DNA of 64,000 nt from Corynebacterium minutissimum (GTDB lineage Bacteria; Actinomycetota; Actinomycetes; Mycobacteriales; Mycobacteriaceae): the NCBI RefSeq assembly GCF_000988205.1, contig NZ_LAYQ01000012.1, positions 186,001-250,000 on the forward strand, in the 5' to 3' direction. Shown piece by piece: positions 39,746 through 48,907 of this stretch; positions within the stretch are counted from its first letter, which is position 1; every line of letters starts with the position of its first letter. The position numbers and the translations under genes are program-made. The notes under the pieces are model-generated. The model was not told where the DNA came from, made no database searches, and was given only the letters and a program-made list of their open reading frames with translations.

Positions 39746-41251
39746 ATGACTGCTGCGATGTATGACCTGATGGACTATGACGAGGTCCTTGAAAAGTTCG
39801 AACCCGTTATGGGCATGGAAGTTCACGTGGAGCTCAACACGGAGACCAAGATGTTCTCCACCTCGCCCACGAACTTCAACGCAGCCCCCAACTCCAACGT
39901 GGACCCGGTGTCCCTCGGTTTGCCAGGCGCTTTGCCGGTGGTCAACTCCAAGGGCGTGGAAGGCGCCATCAAGATCGGCCTGGCGCTGAACTGCAAGATT
40001 GCGGAATCTTCGCGTTTCGCCCGCAAGAACTACTTCTACCCGGACCAGCCGAAGAACTACCAGATCTCCCAGTACGATGAGCCGATTGCCTACGACGGCT
40101 ACCTCGACGTCGTCCTCGACGACGGCACTGAGTGGCGCGTTGAGATTGAGCGCGCTCACATGGAGGAGGACACCGGCAAGCTGACCCACCTGGGTGGTGC
40201 CGATGGCCGCATTCACGGCGCAACGACCTCGCTGGTGGACTGCAACCGTGCCGGCATCCCGCTAATCGAGATTGTGACCAAGCCGATCATTGGTGCTGGC
40301 GAGCGCGCCCCCGAGGTCGCCCGCGCCTATGTTTCTGCTCTGCGTGAGCTCGTCGCGGCACTGGGCGTGTCCGATGCCCGCATGGATCAAGGCTCGATGC
40401 GCGTGGATTCCAACGTTTCGCTGCGCCCGGTGGGCCAGGAGGAGTTCGGCACCCGTACCGAAACCAAGAACATCAACTCCCTGCGCTCGGTGGAGCAGGC
40501 GGTGCGCTTTGAGATGCAGCGCCAGGCGCAGGTGCTTGTCGACGGTGGCGAGATCGTCCAGGAAACCCGCCATTACCAGGAAACGGATGGTTCGACTTCC
40601 AAGGGCCGTCCGAAGGAAACCGCCGAGGACTACCGTTACTTCAACGACCCGGACCTGCCGCCGGTGATTGTCTCCCGCGAGTGGGTCGAGGAAATCCGTC
40701 AGACCCTGCCGGAGATGCCGTGGATTCGCCGCGCCCGCATCCAGGAGGAGTGGGGCCTCAAGGACGAGGAGATGCGTGACCTGGTCAACGCCGGCGCTCT
40801 CGATCTCATTATCGAAACAGTGGAAGCCGGCACCACTCCTGACGAGGCCCGCTCCTGGTGGGTGTCCTACCTGACCGGTAAGGCCAATGAGGCTGGCGTT
40901 GAACTGAGCACTCTCGGCATTACCCCGGCGCAGGTCGCTCGCGTTGTTGAGCTGGTCAAGGAAGGCAAGCTGACCACCAAGCTGGCTCGCCAGGCGGTCG
41001 ACGGCGTGCTGGCCGGTGAGGGTGACGTCGACGAGGTCGTCGCCAAGCGCGGGCTCGAGGTCGTGCGCGATGATGGCGCGATCGAGAAGGCCGTCGATGA
41101 TGCCCTGGCCGCTAACCCGGACATCGTGGAGAAGTACAAGGCCGGCAACAAGAAGGTCACCGGTGCCATCGTGGGTGCGGTCATGAAGGCCACCCAGGGT
41201 AAGGCTGACCCAGGACAGGTCAACAAGCTGATTGCGAAGAAGCTCTCCTAG
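39746..41251 (+). CDS. gatB: Aspartyl/glutamyl-tRNA(Asn/Gln) amidotransferase subunit B
   Basis: 501 aa. It activates the misacylated tRNA for amide transfer in the GatCAB complex. [45 protein letters not shown] and [10 protein letters not shown] are diagnostic, and the helical YqeY-like tail ends in [19 protein letters not shown] 39746 ([14 protein letters not shown]) is preferred over the in-frame ATG 39737 because TAAGAT (39733-39738) is 7 nt before it and because known corynebacterial GatB proteins begin there, as I recall. gatC and gatA are not in this window. Confidence 0.95.
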   Translation: MTAAMYDLMDYDEVLEKFEPVMGMEVHVELNTETKMFSTSPTNFNAAPNSNVDPVSLGLPGALPVVNSKGVEGAIKIGLALNCKIAESSRFARKNYFYPDQPKNYQISQYDEPIAYDGYLDVVLDDGTEWRVEIERAHMEEDTGKLTHLGGADGRIHGATTSLVDCNRAGIPLIEIVTKPIIGAGERAPEVARAYVSALRELVAALGVSDARMDQGSMRVDSNVSLRPVGQEEFGTRTETKNINSLRSVEQAVRFEMQRQAQVLVDGGEIVQETRHYQETDGSTSKGRPKETAEDYRYFNDPDLPPVIVSREWVEEIRQTLPEMPWIRRARIQEEWGLKDEEMRDLVNAGALDLIIETVEAGTTPDEARSWWVSYLTGKANEAGVELSTLGITPAQVARVVELVKEGKLTTKLARQAVDGVLAGEGDVDEVVAKRGLEVVRDDGAIEKAVDDALAANPDIVEKYKAGNKKVTGAIVGAVMKATQGKADPGQVNKLIAKKLS

Positions 41252-41306
41252 TCGGTAGAGATTTCCATTAGGCGAGGTCAGGCGGCTGCGGGGTACCGTG
41301 GTCGCC

Positions 41307-42362
41307 ATGACTATTTCTACTAAAGCACTGCAGAAGACCGGTCCGAACGAGCCCTTCGAAGTCGTGACCATCCAGCGCCGCGAGCCGCGCGCCGATGACG
41401 TTGTCATCGACATCAAAGCAGCAGGCATCTGCCACTCGGATATCCACACCATCCGCAACGAGTGGGGCGAGGCGCACTTTCCGCTGACCGTTGGCCACGA
41501 GATCGCCGGCGTGGTCTCCGCCGTGGGGGAGGAGGTCACTAAGTTCAAGGTGGGGGACCGCGTCGGCGTGGGCTGCCTGGTGAATTCCTGCGGTGAGTGC
41601 GAGCAGTGCGAGGCAGGGATGGAGCAGAACTGCCTCAAGGGCGGTGTGGGAACCTATAACTCCACGGATGTCGATGGCACGATTACCCAAGGTGGCTACG
41701 CTGAAAAGATCGTGGTGAATCAAGACTTCGTGCTGCGCATCCCGGATTCCCTTGATTTTGACGTGGCAGCACCCCTTCTCTGCGCTGGCATCACTACGTA
41801 CTCTCCGCTGGCACGTTGGAACGTCAAGGAAGGACAGAAGGTAGCCGTCGTGGGCTTGGGCGGCTTGGGGCACATGGGCGTGCAGATTGCTGCCGCAAAG
41901 GGCGCGGATGTCACGGTCATCTCGCGCACCTCGCGCAAGGCAGAGGAGGCCGCGAAGCTGGGGGCGAGCCGTACCCTGGCCACCACCGAAGAGGAAGACT
42001 TCTTCCGGAACCACCGCGGCGAATTTGACCTTATCCTGTCGACCATCTCCGCCGAGTATGACCTCGAAGATTACCTGCGCCTCCTCAAGCCGCGCGGCAT
42101 TATGTCGGTGGTCGGCCTACCGCCGGAAGCACTGCCGCTGCGCCTCAGCCGTCTGGTCGGCGGCGGCAAGGTGCTGACCGGCAACAATATTGGTGGCATC
42201 GCGGAAACCCAGGAGATGCTGGACTTCTGCGCCGAGCATGGCCTGGGCGCGGTGATCGAAAAGGTGGGCGTCGACGAGGTAGACGCGGCCTATGAGCGCG
42301 TCGTCGCGGGTGATGTGAAATTCCGTTTCGTCATCGATACCGCGACGTTTGCCGAGCACTAA
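41307..42362 (+). CDS. Zinc-dependent NAD(P) alcohol dehydrogenase, cinnamyl-alcohol-dehydrogenase type
   Basis: 351 aa MDR enzyme. Catalytic zinc ligands are in GICHSDIHTIRNEWG and VGHEIAGVV; the structural zinc has CGECEQCEAGMEQNC. The cofactor motif is GLGGLGHMGVQIAAAKG, followed by SRTSRKAEEA, whose Ser/Arg pair fits NADP. This pattern matches broad aldehyde reductases of the YahK/AdhC group. ATG 41307 follows TACCGT (41294-41299) by 7 nt; the in-frame GTG 41298 overlaps the -10. Confidence 0.9.
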   Translation: MTISTKALQKTGPNEPFEVVTIQRREPRADDVVIDIKAAGICHSDIHTIRNEWGEAHFPLTVGHEIAGVVSAVGEEVTKFKVGDRVGVGCLVNSCGECEQCEAGMEQNCLKGGVGTYNSTDVDGTITQGGYAEKIVVNQDFVLRIPDSLDFDVAAPLLCAGITTYSPLARWNVKEGQKVAVVGLGGLGHMGVQIAAAKGADVTVISRTSRKAEEAAKLGASRTLATTEEEDFFRNHRGEFDLILSTISAEYDLEDYLRLLKPRGIMSVVGLPPEALPLRLSRLVGGGKVLTGNNIGGIAETQEMLDFCAEHGLGAVIEKVGVDEVDAAYERVVAGDVKFRFVIDTATFAEH

Positions 42363-42460
42363 GAGGTGAGCCGGCTCATGCTTGAGCGGTTGTAGGAGCA
42401 ATCTCTCCACAGCCGCACACATGTTTTCCTATCAGGTTGGCGTAAGGTAGAGCTATGTAA

Positions 42461-42503
42461 CGCCATGCTAGTGCCAAAGTATGGCGCGTTTTTATGCACT
42501 AGC
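42461..42503 (+). promoter_or_regulatory. Crossing hairpins upstream of the ykvI-like gene: possible attenuator or adh terminator
   Basis: Hairpin A pairs CGCCAT (42461-42466) with ATGGCG (42481-42486) and is followed by CGTTTTT, a terminator shape. Hairpin B pairs GCTAGTGC (42467-42474) with GCACTAGC (42496-42503), a perfect 8-bp match that crosses A, so both cannot form as simple stems. They lie 44-86 bp before GTG 42547. Confidence 0.5.
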
Positions 42504-42546
42504 CACTAAGCATAAAAAGAAGAAACTAGAAAACAGATAGGAAAAC

Positions 42547-43970
42547 GTGTCTTATAAAAACGTCGTGGGCATCGCTTTGTCCTTCATTGGCTTGCTCGTG
42601 GGTGCGGGCTTTGCCACGGGACAGGAAGTTGTCCAGTACTTTACGTCCTTTGGTATTCCTGGCATGTGGGGAATCCTGGTAGCCGGCTTGGTCATGACCC
42701 TCGCCGGCACGGTGTTCCTTCAGCTGGGAAGCTACTTCCACGCCAGCGAACACAACCAAGTGTTCCGGAACATTACCCACCCGATCATTTCGCGCATTCT
42801 GGATGTCGCGGTGATCCTCACGCTCTTTGCGGTGGGCTTTGTCATGCTGGCTGGCGCCGGATCCAACATGCAGCAGCAATTTGGCTGGCCAGCTGGGTGG
42901 GTTCCCTGCTCATGCTCGTGCTCGTTCTTATCACGGGCATGTTCGACGTCGATAAGGTTTCCCGCGTTATCGGTCTTCTTACGCCGACCATCATTATCGC
43001 CGTACTCTTCGCCGGCACCTACACGCTGCTGCACATGCCGGACAACGTCGATGCGGCCATTGCCGCCTCCGAGGCGATTGAGTCCCCAATCCCGCACTGG
43101 CTCATTTCCGCGCTGAACTACAACGGCCTGGCCCTCATCCTGGCGGTATCGATGTCCCTGGTGATCGGCGGCGATAACATCAGCCCGCGCGAAGCAGGCG
43201 TCGGCGGCATCGTGGGTGGCGCGGTCTACGCGGTGCTCATGGCCATCGCCGGTTTCTCGCTGGTGATGAACGCGGAGAACGTCGGCGATTCCGATATCCC
43301 GATGCTGACCTTGGTGGATAATATCCACCCGACACTCGGCGTCATCATGGCCATCATCATTTACCTGATGATCTTCAATACCGCCATCGGCATGTTCTAT
43401 GCGCTCGGCAAGCGCCTGTCTTCCGGTAACGAGTCCAAGTACCGCATCATCTTTATCGCCGGCTGCCTCGCTGGCTTCGCCGTCTCCTTCGCCGGCTTCA
43501 AGGCTCTGATGCAGTACGTCTACCCGGTCCTGGGCTATATGGGCATTGTGCTCGTGGCCATCTTGGTGATTGGGTGGCTGCGCTCCCTGGGCAAGATTAA
43601 GGACGAGGGCCTGCGCCGTGAGCGCATCCGCGCCCTGCTGCACCTCAAGCTGCACCCCGACACAGAGTACGACGCAGCGCGTTATGACGATGAAATCGGC
43701 CAGCAGATCGCTGACTCCAACATGGACGATGAAGCCCTCTTCGAGGATCTCGTCTCCGATGTGGTGGAGGAGCTGGACTCGGATGAAGAGCTCGACTTCG
43801 ACAAGGAAAAGTGGGAGGAAAACCGCAACGACCACTCCTACTACACCGAGCGCGAGGCTGTGGAGCAAGATCGCACCGACGAAGAAATCAAGGCCTGGGT
43901 CGAGGAAACCGGCGCGGTGGGAGACCCCGCCGAAGACGAAGAGCTCCCTGAAGAATCAAAGAAGAACTAG
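42547..43970 (+). pseudogene. YkvI-like membrane transporter (APC fold), broken by a 1-base deletion
   Basis: About 474 aa when the frame is restored. Start GTG 42547 (SYKNVVGIALSFIGLLVGAG), with an N-terminal FATGQEVVQYF stretch typical of the YkvI group. The frame breaks at 42885/42886: adding a C in GGCTGG (to GGCCTGG) gives MQQQFGLASWVGSLLMLVLV and continues through about eight more helices (SMSLVIGGDNISPREAGVGG) to the stop at 43970. The last 120 residues are a strongly acidic cytosolic tail (EELDSDEELDFDKEKWEE). As read, the frame from 42547 is lost after the third helix. The stop shares the bases CTAG with the lysE stop. Confidence 0.8.
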
Positions 43971-44656
43971 AGAAGCAGGAGCTTCGCCGTCAGCGCAAGC
44001 ATGACGCAGCCGATGACGATGTTGACTACGCGCCACGTCGTCGGCTTGGCCAGCACGTGGGAGAGCTTGTAGGCACCAAAGCCGAGGGAGGGGAACCATA
44101 CGGCGCTGGCCAGAATCGCACCGCCGGCGAAGACCCAGCGCTGGTCGCCGTACTGGTTGGCAATGGAGCCCAGCATGACCAGCGCGTCGACGTAGGCCAA
44201 GGGATTGAGCCACGTGAGCGCCAACGCGCCGAGGACCGGCTTGACCCAGGAATTCGAGCGCACGCGGGGGCGAATTTTAGTGAGCACGGAGGTTCCCGGT
44301 GCTCCCGAGCTGCCCGAGTTCTCTTCAACGACCTGCGCCACTGGTGCGGTTTCCTCAATGACCAGTGATTCCTGTTGCTTCTTAAACGCATCACGGAAGC
44401 ACGTGAACCCAAAGTAGATGAGGTAAGCCGCGCCCAAGTACTTGACCACGATGAGCGCGGTGGGGAAGCGTTCGACGAGGACGCCGACGCCGGCGGTGCC
44501 GCCGGTGATCAGGATGACGTCGGAAAGCAAGCATGCCAACAGGATAGGGCCGACATGATCGCGTTTAATACCCATCTTGATGATGTAAGCATTCTGCGGT
44601 CCGATGGCGATGATGAGGGACAAACCCAGCGCAAATCCTGCGAGCAAAACTGACAT
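43967..44656 (-). CDS. lysE: LysE-type basic amino acid exporter
   Basis: 229 aa with five to six helices. IIAIGPQNAYIIKMGIKRDHV is the LysE/ArgO signature (IGPQN), followed by LLACLLSDVILITGGTAGVG, a hydrophilic loop, and ALALTWLNPLAYVDALVMLG. It exports L-lysine and L-arginine. It is divergent from lysG, as in C. glutamicum, where LysG activates it with lysine, arginine or histidine as co-inducer. Sequence similarity to the C. glutamicum protein is moderate by eye, so substrate range is inferred. Confidence 0.92.
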   Translation of the reverse strand: MSVLLAGFALGLSLIIAIGPQNAYIIKMGIKRDHVGPILLACLLSDVILITGGTAGVGVLVERFPTALIVVKYLGAAYLIYFGFTCFRDAFKKQQESLVIEETAPVAQVVEENSGSSGAPGTSVLTKIRPRVRSNSWVKPVLGALALTWLNPLAYVDALVMLGSIANQYGDQRWVFAGGAILASAVWFPSLGFGAYKLSHVLAKPTTWRVVNIVIGCVMLALTAKLLLL

Positions 44657-44726
44657 GGCTTCTAGTGTGCGTATAACGGCATATGAAGTCCAGTTAAATA
44701 TTCTACAGCTGGTTTAAAATAGCTTC
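44657..44726. promoter_or_regulatory. lysE / lysG divergent promoter and LysG binding region
   Basis: 70 bp between the two start codons. lysG has TAAAAT (44715-44720) 6 nt before its ATG. lysE has TATACG on the minus strand about 13 nt before its ATG. The AT-rich core with CCAG/CTGG half-sites (44692-44712) suits LysR-type binding. Confidence 0.55.
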
Positions 44727-45611
44727 ATGAACCCGCTCCATACTGAAACTCTGCTGGCCATCATCGATGAAGGCTCCTTCGAGGGCGCTGCGGCTGTGTT
44801 GGGAATCACTCCTTCGGCCGTGAGTCAGCGCATCAAGGCGCTGGAAGTATCGACTGGTCGAATCCTTCTGCGCCGCGGAACTCCCGTCACCGTGACCGAG
44901 GCAGGGGAGATCGTCGCCCAAGCCGCGCGGCGCATGGCTCTGGTCCAAGCCGAGGCGGATGCGCGGCTCACCGAGCGCCTCTCCCGCGTGCCGTTGACTG
45001 TTGCCATCAACTCGGATTCCCTGGCCACGTGGTTCAGACCTGTAATCCAGCGCACCGCCGAGCGCGGTGAGGCTGCGCTGCGCATTCGCATCGAGGATGA
45101 GGCCCGCACTCTCGCGATGTTGCGCCGGGGTGATGTGCTGGGCGCGGTCACGCGCGAGCAAACCCCAGTCTCCGGTTGTGAATCTACATACCTCGGCACC
45201 ATGCGCTACTTTGCCGTCGCCGCACCCAGCCTGGCGGAGGGCTTTGAAGATTGGGAGACCCTGCCCATCGTGGGCTTCGGGCCGAACGACGCGACTTTGG
45301 ACGACGCCATGCGCGAGCGTTTCATCGACTCCCATGTCCTGCGCGCGCGGGTCTCACAGATTCCTTCCTCGGAGAGTTATGTCGAAGCAGTGCGCTACGG
45401 CCTGGGCTGGGGTCTGGTGGCGAGACTGCAGGCCCAGCCCCTGCTGGAGACGGGGGAGCTGGTGCTTCTCGACGACTTCCCGCTCGACATCGACCTCTAT
45501 TGGCAACGCTGGCGATTGGAGTCGGAGGTGCTCGCGGACCTCACGGCAGATGTCTTAGACGCAGGCCGTGCGGTTTTAGCTACGCGCCGCGCCGATAAAG
45601 ATGCACCATAA
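44727..45611 (+). CDS. lysG: LysR-type regulator of lysine export
   Basis: 294 aa. The N-terminal helix-turn-helix (ETLLAIIDEGSFEGAAAVLGITPSAVSQRIKALE, read as LLAIIDEGSFEGAAAVLG and ITPSAVSQRIKALE) is nearly the ArgP/LysG sequence. The effector domain has TVAINSDSLATWF, RIRIEDEARTLAMLRRGDVLGAVT and the C-terminal YWQRWRLES, all shared with C. glutamicum LysG as I know it. It activates lysE. ATG 44727 appears leaderless. Confidence 0.95.
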   Translation: MNPLHTETLLAIIDEGSFEGAAAVLGITPSAVSQRIKALEVSTGRILLRRGTPVTVTEAGEIVAQAARRMALVQAEADARLTERLSRVPLTVAINSDSLATWFRPVIQRTAERGEAALRIRIEDEARTLAMLRRGDVLGAVTREQTPVSGCESTYLGTMRYFAVAAPSLAEGFEDWETLPIVGFGPNDATLDDAMRERFIDSHVLRARVSQIPSSESYVEAVRYGLGWGLVARLQAQPLLETGELVLLDDFPLDIDLYWQRWRLESEVLADLTADVLDAGRAVLATRRADKDAP

Positions 45612-45638
45612 GGCGCTGTGCTGCCTTAAATTGGAGGC

Positions 45639-46625
45639 ATGAGCGATAAAACTCCTGATAAAGCCACCGACTTTGATGACGATATCCCGACCTACACGGG
45701 GAAAGACTCCGTGAAGGACAGCACGCCTGAGGCAGAAGCTGCCGATAAGCCGAAGAAGAGTAGCCTCTTCCAACGCCCCGGCCGCGCCGAGCCGCAGGTG
45801 ATTAAGCCGAAGAAGGCTGAAGAGCCTGCTGTTGAGGCAGAGCCTGAAGCCAAAACCGAAACCTTTGAGAGCGCCACCCGCGAGTCCTTGTCTTTCGACA
45901 GCGCTGCAGCTGAAACCGAGACCACTGCCTTCCCGCGCGCGGAGGCCATGGCCGAGCCTGATACGCAGACAACCGCTATGCCGGTATCGGCAACCGCAAC
46001 CGAGTCCGCAGCAACTGAGACCTACGAGGAAGTACCAAGCACGGTTGCCGTTGCCGACCCCGCCGTGGACTCCGAGCCTGCAGCCGTGGAGGAGAAGCCG
46101 GAGCCAGCACGCCGCGGCACCATCGACTTCGGTCTGCTCTTCGTGCGCTTGGCGCTCAGCGTTTACCTGCTCGTGGCGGGTGCCTCGACCTTCTTCAAGC
46201 TCGGCGGCAACGAGGGCCTGTCGGGTCTGGAGAACGAGTTCGGCGAGTACACCATGGCAGCGGCACTTGCCATCGGCGTGCCGACCGTCCAGCTTATCGC
46301 CGGTGCCTTCCTGCTGCTGGGACTGGTGACGCCGCTGGCGGCCATGTTCGGTCTTATCGTCACTGGCTTCTCCGCTATCCACGGCCTCAACGCCTCGGGT
46401 GCTGGGTTGGATGTCTTTGCCTGGAATGAGAGCGTCTGGCTGGGCCTGGTGCTCTTCGTTATCGCGGTGGCCCTGCAGTTCACCGGTCCGGGCTTCATCT
46501 CCCTGGACTTTAACCGCTCGTGGACTCGCCGCCCATTGGCAACGTCCTGGATTTTCGTCGTCATTGGCGTGGCCGCGCTCGTTGCCATCTGGTGGTTTGG
46601 CGCGGGCGTTAACCCGCTGAACTAG
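45639..46625 (+). CDS. DoxX family membrane protein with a long disordered N-terminal extension
   Basis: 328 aa. The first 165 residues are Ala/Glu/Pro/Thr-rich and low in complexity (KPKKAEEPAVEAEPEAKTET), with no helix, and should be cytosolic and disordered. The C-terminal half has four membrane helices in DoxX order (FVRLALSVYLLVAGASTFFKLGG to SWIFVVIGVAALVAIWWFGAG). ATG 45639 has TAAATT 6 nt and GGAGG 2-6 nt upstream. Related DoxX proteins work with thiol or superoxide detoxification partners, but none is adjacent here. Confidence 0.83.
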   Translation: MSDKTPDKATDFDDDIPTYTGKDSVKDSTPEAEAADKPKKSSLFQRPGRAEPQVIKPKKAEEPAVEAEPEAKTETFESATRESLSFDSAAAETETTAFPRAEAMAEPDTQTTAMPVSATATESAATETYEEVPSTVAVADPAVDSEPAAVEEKPEPARRGTIDFGLLFVRLALSVYLLVAGASTFFKLGGNEGLSGLENEFGEYTMAAALAIGVPTVQLIAGAFLLLGLVTPLAAMFGLIVTGFSAIHGLNASGAGLDVFAWNESVWLGLVLFVIAVALQFTGPGFISLDFNRSWTRRPLATSWIFVVIGVAALVAIWWFGAGVNPLN

Positions 46626-46706
46626 GCGCTGTTAGCACGTTTCTACGCTCCCAGCCTGCAGCTATATACAAACTCTTGTTATTTTCCGTTGCGTAAAGTA
46701 AGTTGC

Positions 46707-46721
46707 TTTCCGTAATGGAAA
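46707..46721. promoter_or_regulatory. Palindrome in the promoter of the membrane protein/regulator pair
   Basis: TTTCC-GTAAT-GGAAA, a perfect 5-bp inverted repeat with a 5-base spacer, 38 bp before TTG 46759. It is a good candidate operator for the winged-helix protein encoded downstream. Confidence 0.45.
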
Positions 46722-46758
46722 ACAATGACTTTGGTGCCGCAGGAGGGGAGCTTTAGTT

Positions 46759-47196
46759 TTGTCCAATCAGGATGTTCGGGACGCACTCGCATTTGAGGAA
46801 CAACAACGGCTGGCCACGGCCAAACGGCCACCCGTTTGGCTAAGTCTGCTCGCAGCGGCGGCGTACGGCGCGTGGTTTGCCTACATGTGGATCAAGGATG
46901 ACGTCCATCCTCTCGTTCCTGTTGGTGGACTGCTTCTTCTACTCGCGCTCTTGGTGAGTCTTGCCGTCTTTTACCGCACGGGGGTGAGGGATTCAATGCG
47001 CCAGAAGGTTGATCCGCACGCCTCCCGAAGCGTGACCTGGCGGTACTTCGCGGGCCTAGGATTTATGATTCTGCCGTCGCTCTTCAATCCCTTCGTCGAA
47101 GGACACGTTATTCCCTCATGCATTGCAGGTGTGCTGTGCGCCTTGGCGGTCTTTTGGACGTTGCACACCGGTGCGCTGAATAGGATGCCGCGATGA
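46759..47196 (+). CDS. Four-helix membrane protein paired with a winged-helix regulator
   Basis: 145 aa beginning at TTG 46759, with AGGAGGGG about 10 nt upstream. Four hydrophobic segments (WLSLLAAAAYGAWFAYMW, LVPVGGLLLLLALLVSLAVF, FAGLGFMILPSLF and PSCIAGVLCALAVFWTLH) and no catalytic motif. Its ATG-overlapping partner at 47193 is a small transcription factor, an arrangement in which the membrane protein is often the regulated or sensing partner. The function is not recognised. Confidence 0.75.
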   Translation: MSNQDVRDALAFEEQQRLATAKRPPVWLSLLAAAAYGAWFAYMWIKDDVHPLVPVGGLLLLLALLVSLAVFYRTGVRDSMRQKVDPHASRSVTWRYFAGLGFMILPSLFNPFVEGHVIPSCIAGVLCALAVFWTLHTGALNRMPR

Positions 47197-47507
47197 GTGA
47201 GATCGATCCGATAATCCACCCACTCAACCGCTTCAAAATTTGCGCCACACTCAATGCCTTCGGCGCCACGCAGGGCGGGGAGGTAAACCGTGAGATGAAA
47301 TTCGCCATGTTGCGCGACCGCACGGAGCTTTCCGATGCCTCCCTGTCCAAGCAGCTCGGAGCGCTAGAACAAGCCGGCTACGTGACTCGCTTCCGCGAGT
47401 ACGGCACCAGCCGCGCTAAGGACTCGGTGTGGGTCGCCTTGACTGAGCAAGGCAAGATTGCCTTCGACGGTCACTTGGTAGCACTCAAGGATTTAGCTGA
47501 GGGCTGA
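47193..47507 (+). CDS. Winged-helix transcriptional regulator (HTH_34-like)
   Basis: 104 aa. The fold is a single winged helix: NRFKICATLNAFGATQGGEVNREMKFAML, the recognition helix LSDASLSKQLGALEQAGYV, and a wing (TRFREYGTSRAKDSVWVALTEQG). This matches the small MarR/ArsR-like HTH_34 family. ATG 47193 overlaps the stop of the membrane-protein gene in an ATGA, so they are co-translated. It probably autoregulates through the palindrome at 46707-46721. Confidence 0.85.
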   Translation: MSEIDPIIHPLNRFKICATLNAFGATQGGEVNREMKFAMLRDRTELSDASLSKQLGALEQAGYVTRFREYGTSRAKDSVWVALTEQGKIAFDGHLVALKDLAEG

Positions 47508-47559
47508 GTTGGGCGCATAGTATGGCGTCGCTGCGGAGTGAATGAGGTGCCATTGTTGC

Positions 47560-47600
47560 CAAAGTTTTCCCTCCCGCCGCAATGGCGGCGCATAACTTTG
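47560..47600. terminator. Bidirectional terminator between convergent genes
   Basis: CAAAGTT (47560-47566) pairs with AACTTTG (47594-47600), and inside it CGCCGC (47575-47580) pairs with GCGGCG (47585-47590). Confidence 0.65.
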
Positions 47601-47628
47601 TCAGAACGGGCAGTTTGCGTTTCGGGGC

Positions 47629-48896
47629 TCAGTTGGTTTGGGCCGCAGCGAGTTCGGTTTGTGGCTTGTCTGCTTTATTGCCTTGAACCTTGAGGCAGAT
47701 GGCGTAGAGAATCCAGCACAGGAGTGCTAGCCACACGAAATCATCGACCAAGAACTTCTGGTACAGCGGCATCGCGTGGACATCGATGCTGTCACCGAAC
47801 CACCACTTCGGCGGAACGGTGAGCAGCATGCCAGCCCAGGCAGCCAGCACAGCCAGCAAGCTGCCGGCGACCCAGGTGGAATTGCGCCAGGACCAGGCGC
47901 GGTAGACCAGAACGGGGACGATGAGCGATAGCCACACCCAGTGGTGGGACCACGAAACGGGGGAGATGAGCAGCATGGTTGTGGCGGTGGTGAGGTGGGC
48001 GTCGACAAGCAAGCCGCGCCGCATCTGCGCCAGGATGAGGGCTGAGCCAAGGCCGATGACTGCGAGCGCAGCCACAAGCCACAGCACGTTGATGAGCGTG
48101 CCGTGGTTGTCCATGGCCTCCTGGGAGGTGAAGAGGCGCTGGATGACGCCCTTGAGCGAGGAATTGGACTGATAGTCAGTAGCCACGCCGAAGTCTGCGC
48201 CCTTGCCCATATCGAGAAGCTTTGAACTGAAGAACTCGACAAAGGCCTGCCATCGGTAGGCCGCGGCCAACAGCGTCGCCACGACGGCGGAGGCTAAGGC
48301 CGTGAGGATGGGCCGCCACTCGCGGCGCAGCAGGAAGTAGAGCAGCATGGCCAACGGGGTGATCTTGATGGCCGCCGCGAGACCTATCAGCCAGCCTGCG
48401 GAAGCTTGCGCTCGCGGGGAACAAGATCAAAGATGACCAGCGCCATGATGACGATATTGATCTGCGCAAAACCATTGTTGAGGCGGATGGGTTCAAAGAA
48501 CATGGCCGCGGCCCACGCGATCGCCACGGTGGGCCACAGGTGCGGCACCTTGAGCGCGCGGAAGATCGCGTAGAGGCAGGCAAAGACCAGGGCGTCCGAG
48601 AGGACGATCATGATGTCGCCGGCGAGCGAATCGCTCATCCAGTCAAAAGCAGTCAGTGGCACCATGACCAGCGCCCCGAAGGGCGGGTAGATAAAGGGGA
48701 GCGCCAAATCCCCGGCGTACATGGGCTCCGAGTAGACCGAGCGGCCCTCCATGAAGGCGCGCACGCCCTCTCGGTAAATGATCATGTCCACCGGGAAGTC
48801 CGTGTGGAGGACGTGGCGGATGACGCCCACCAGGCCAATGATGAGCCCGGCGGCGGTCAGGAGTGTGCGCCTTGCGGCGTTAGTGGCGAAATTCAT
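47629..48896 (-). pseudogene. GT87 (DUF2029) polyprenyl-phosphate mannosyl/arabinosyl-type transferase, frameshifted
   Basis: About 422 aa when the frame is restored. The N-terminal part has the GT87 signature DFPVDMIIYREGVRAFMEGRSVYSEPM (read as DFPVDMIIYREGVRAF and GRSVYSEPM) and LPFIYPPFGALVMVPL. The frame breaks near 48394-48397: one extra G gives RKLPQGWLIGLAAAIKITPLAML, the conserved GT87 stretch, and continues to the stop at 47629 with LLISPVSWSHHWVWL. The protein is multi-helix and acts on the outer side of the membrane, in lipoglycan or arabinogalactan synthesis by family analogy. It follows ilvD by 11 bp. Confidence 0.8.
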
Positions 48897-48907
48897 CGCC
48901 CCATACT

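Noticed and set aside
48387..48400. 4-bp GGCT slippage (phase variation) as the cause of the GT87 frameshift
   Set aside because: Only two units are present, and a single missing G restores the conserved GWLIGLAAAIK stretch more simply.
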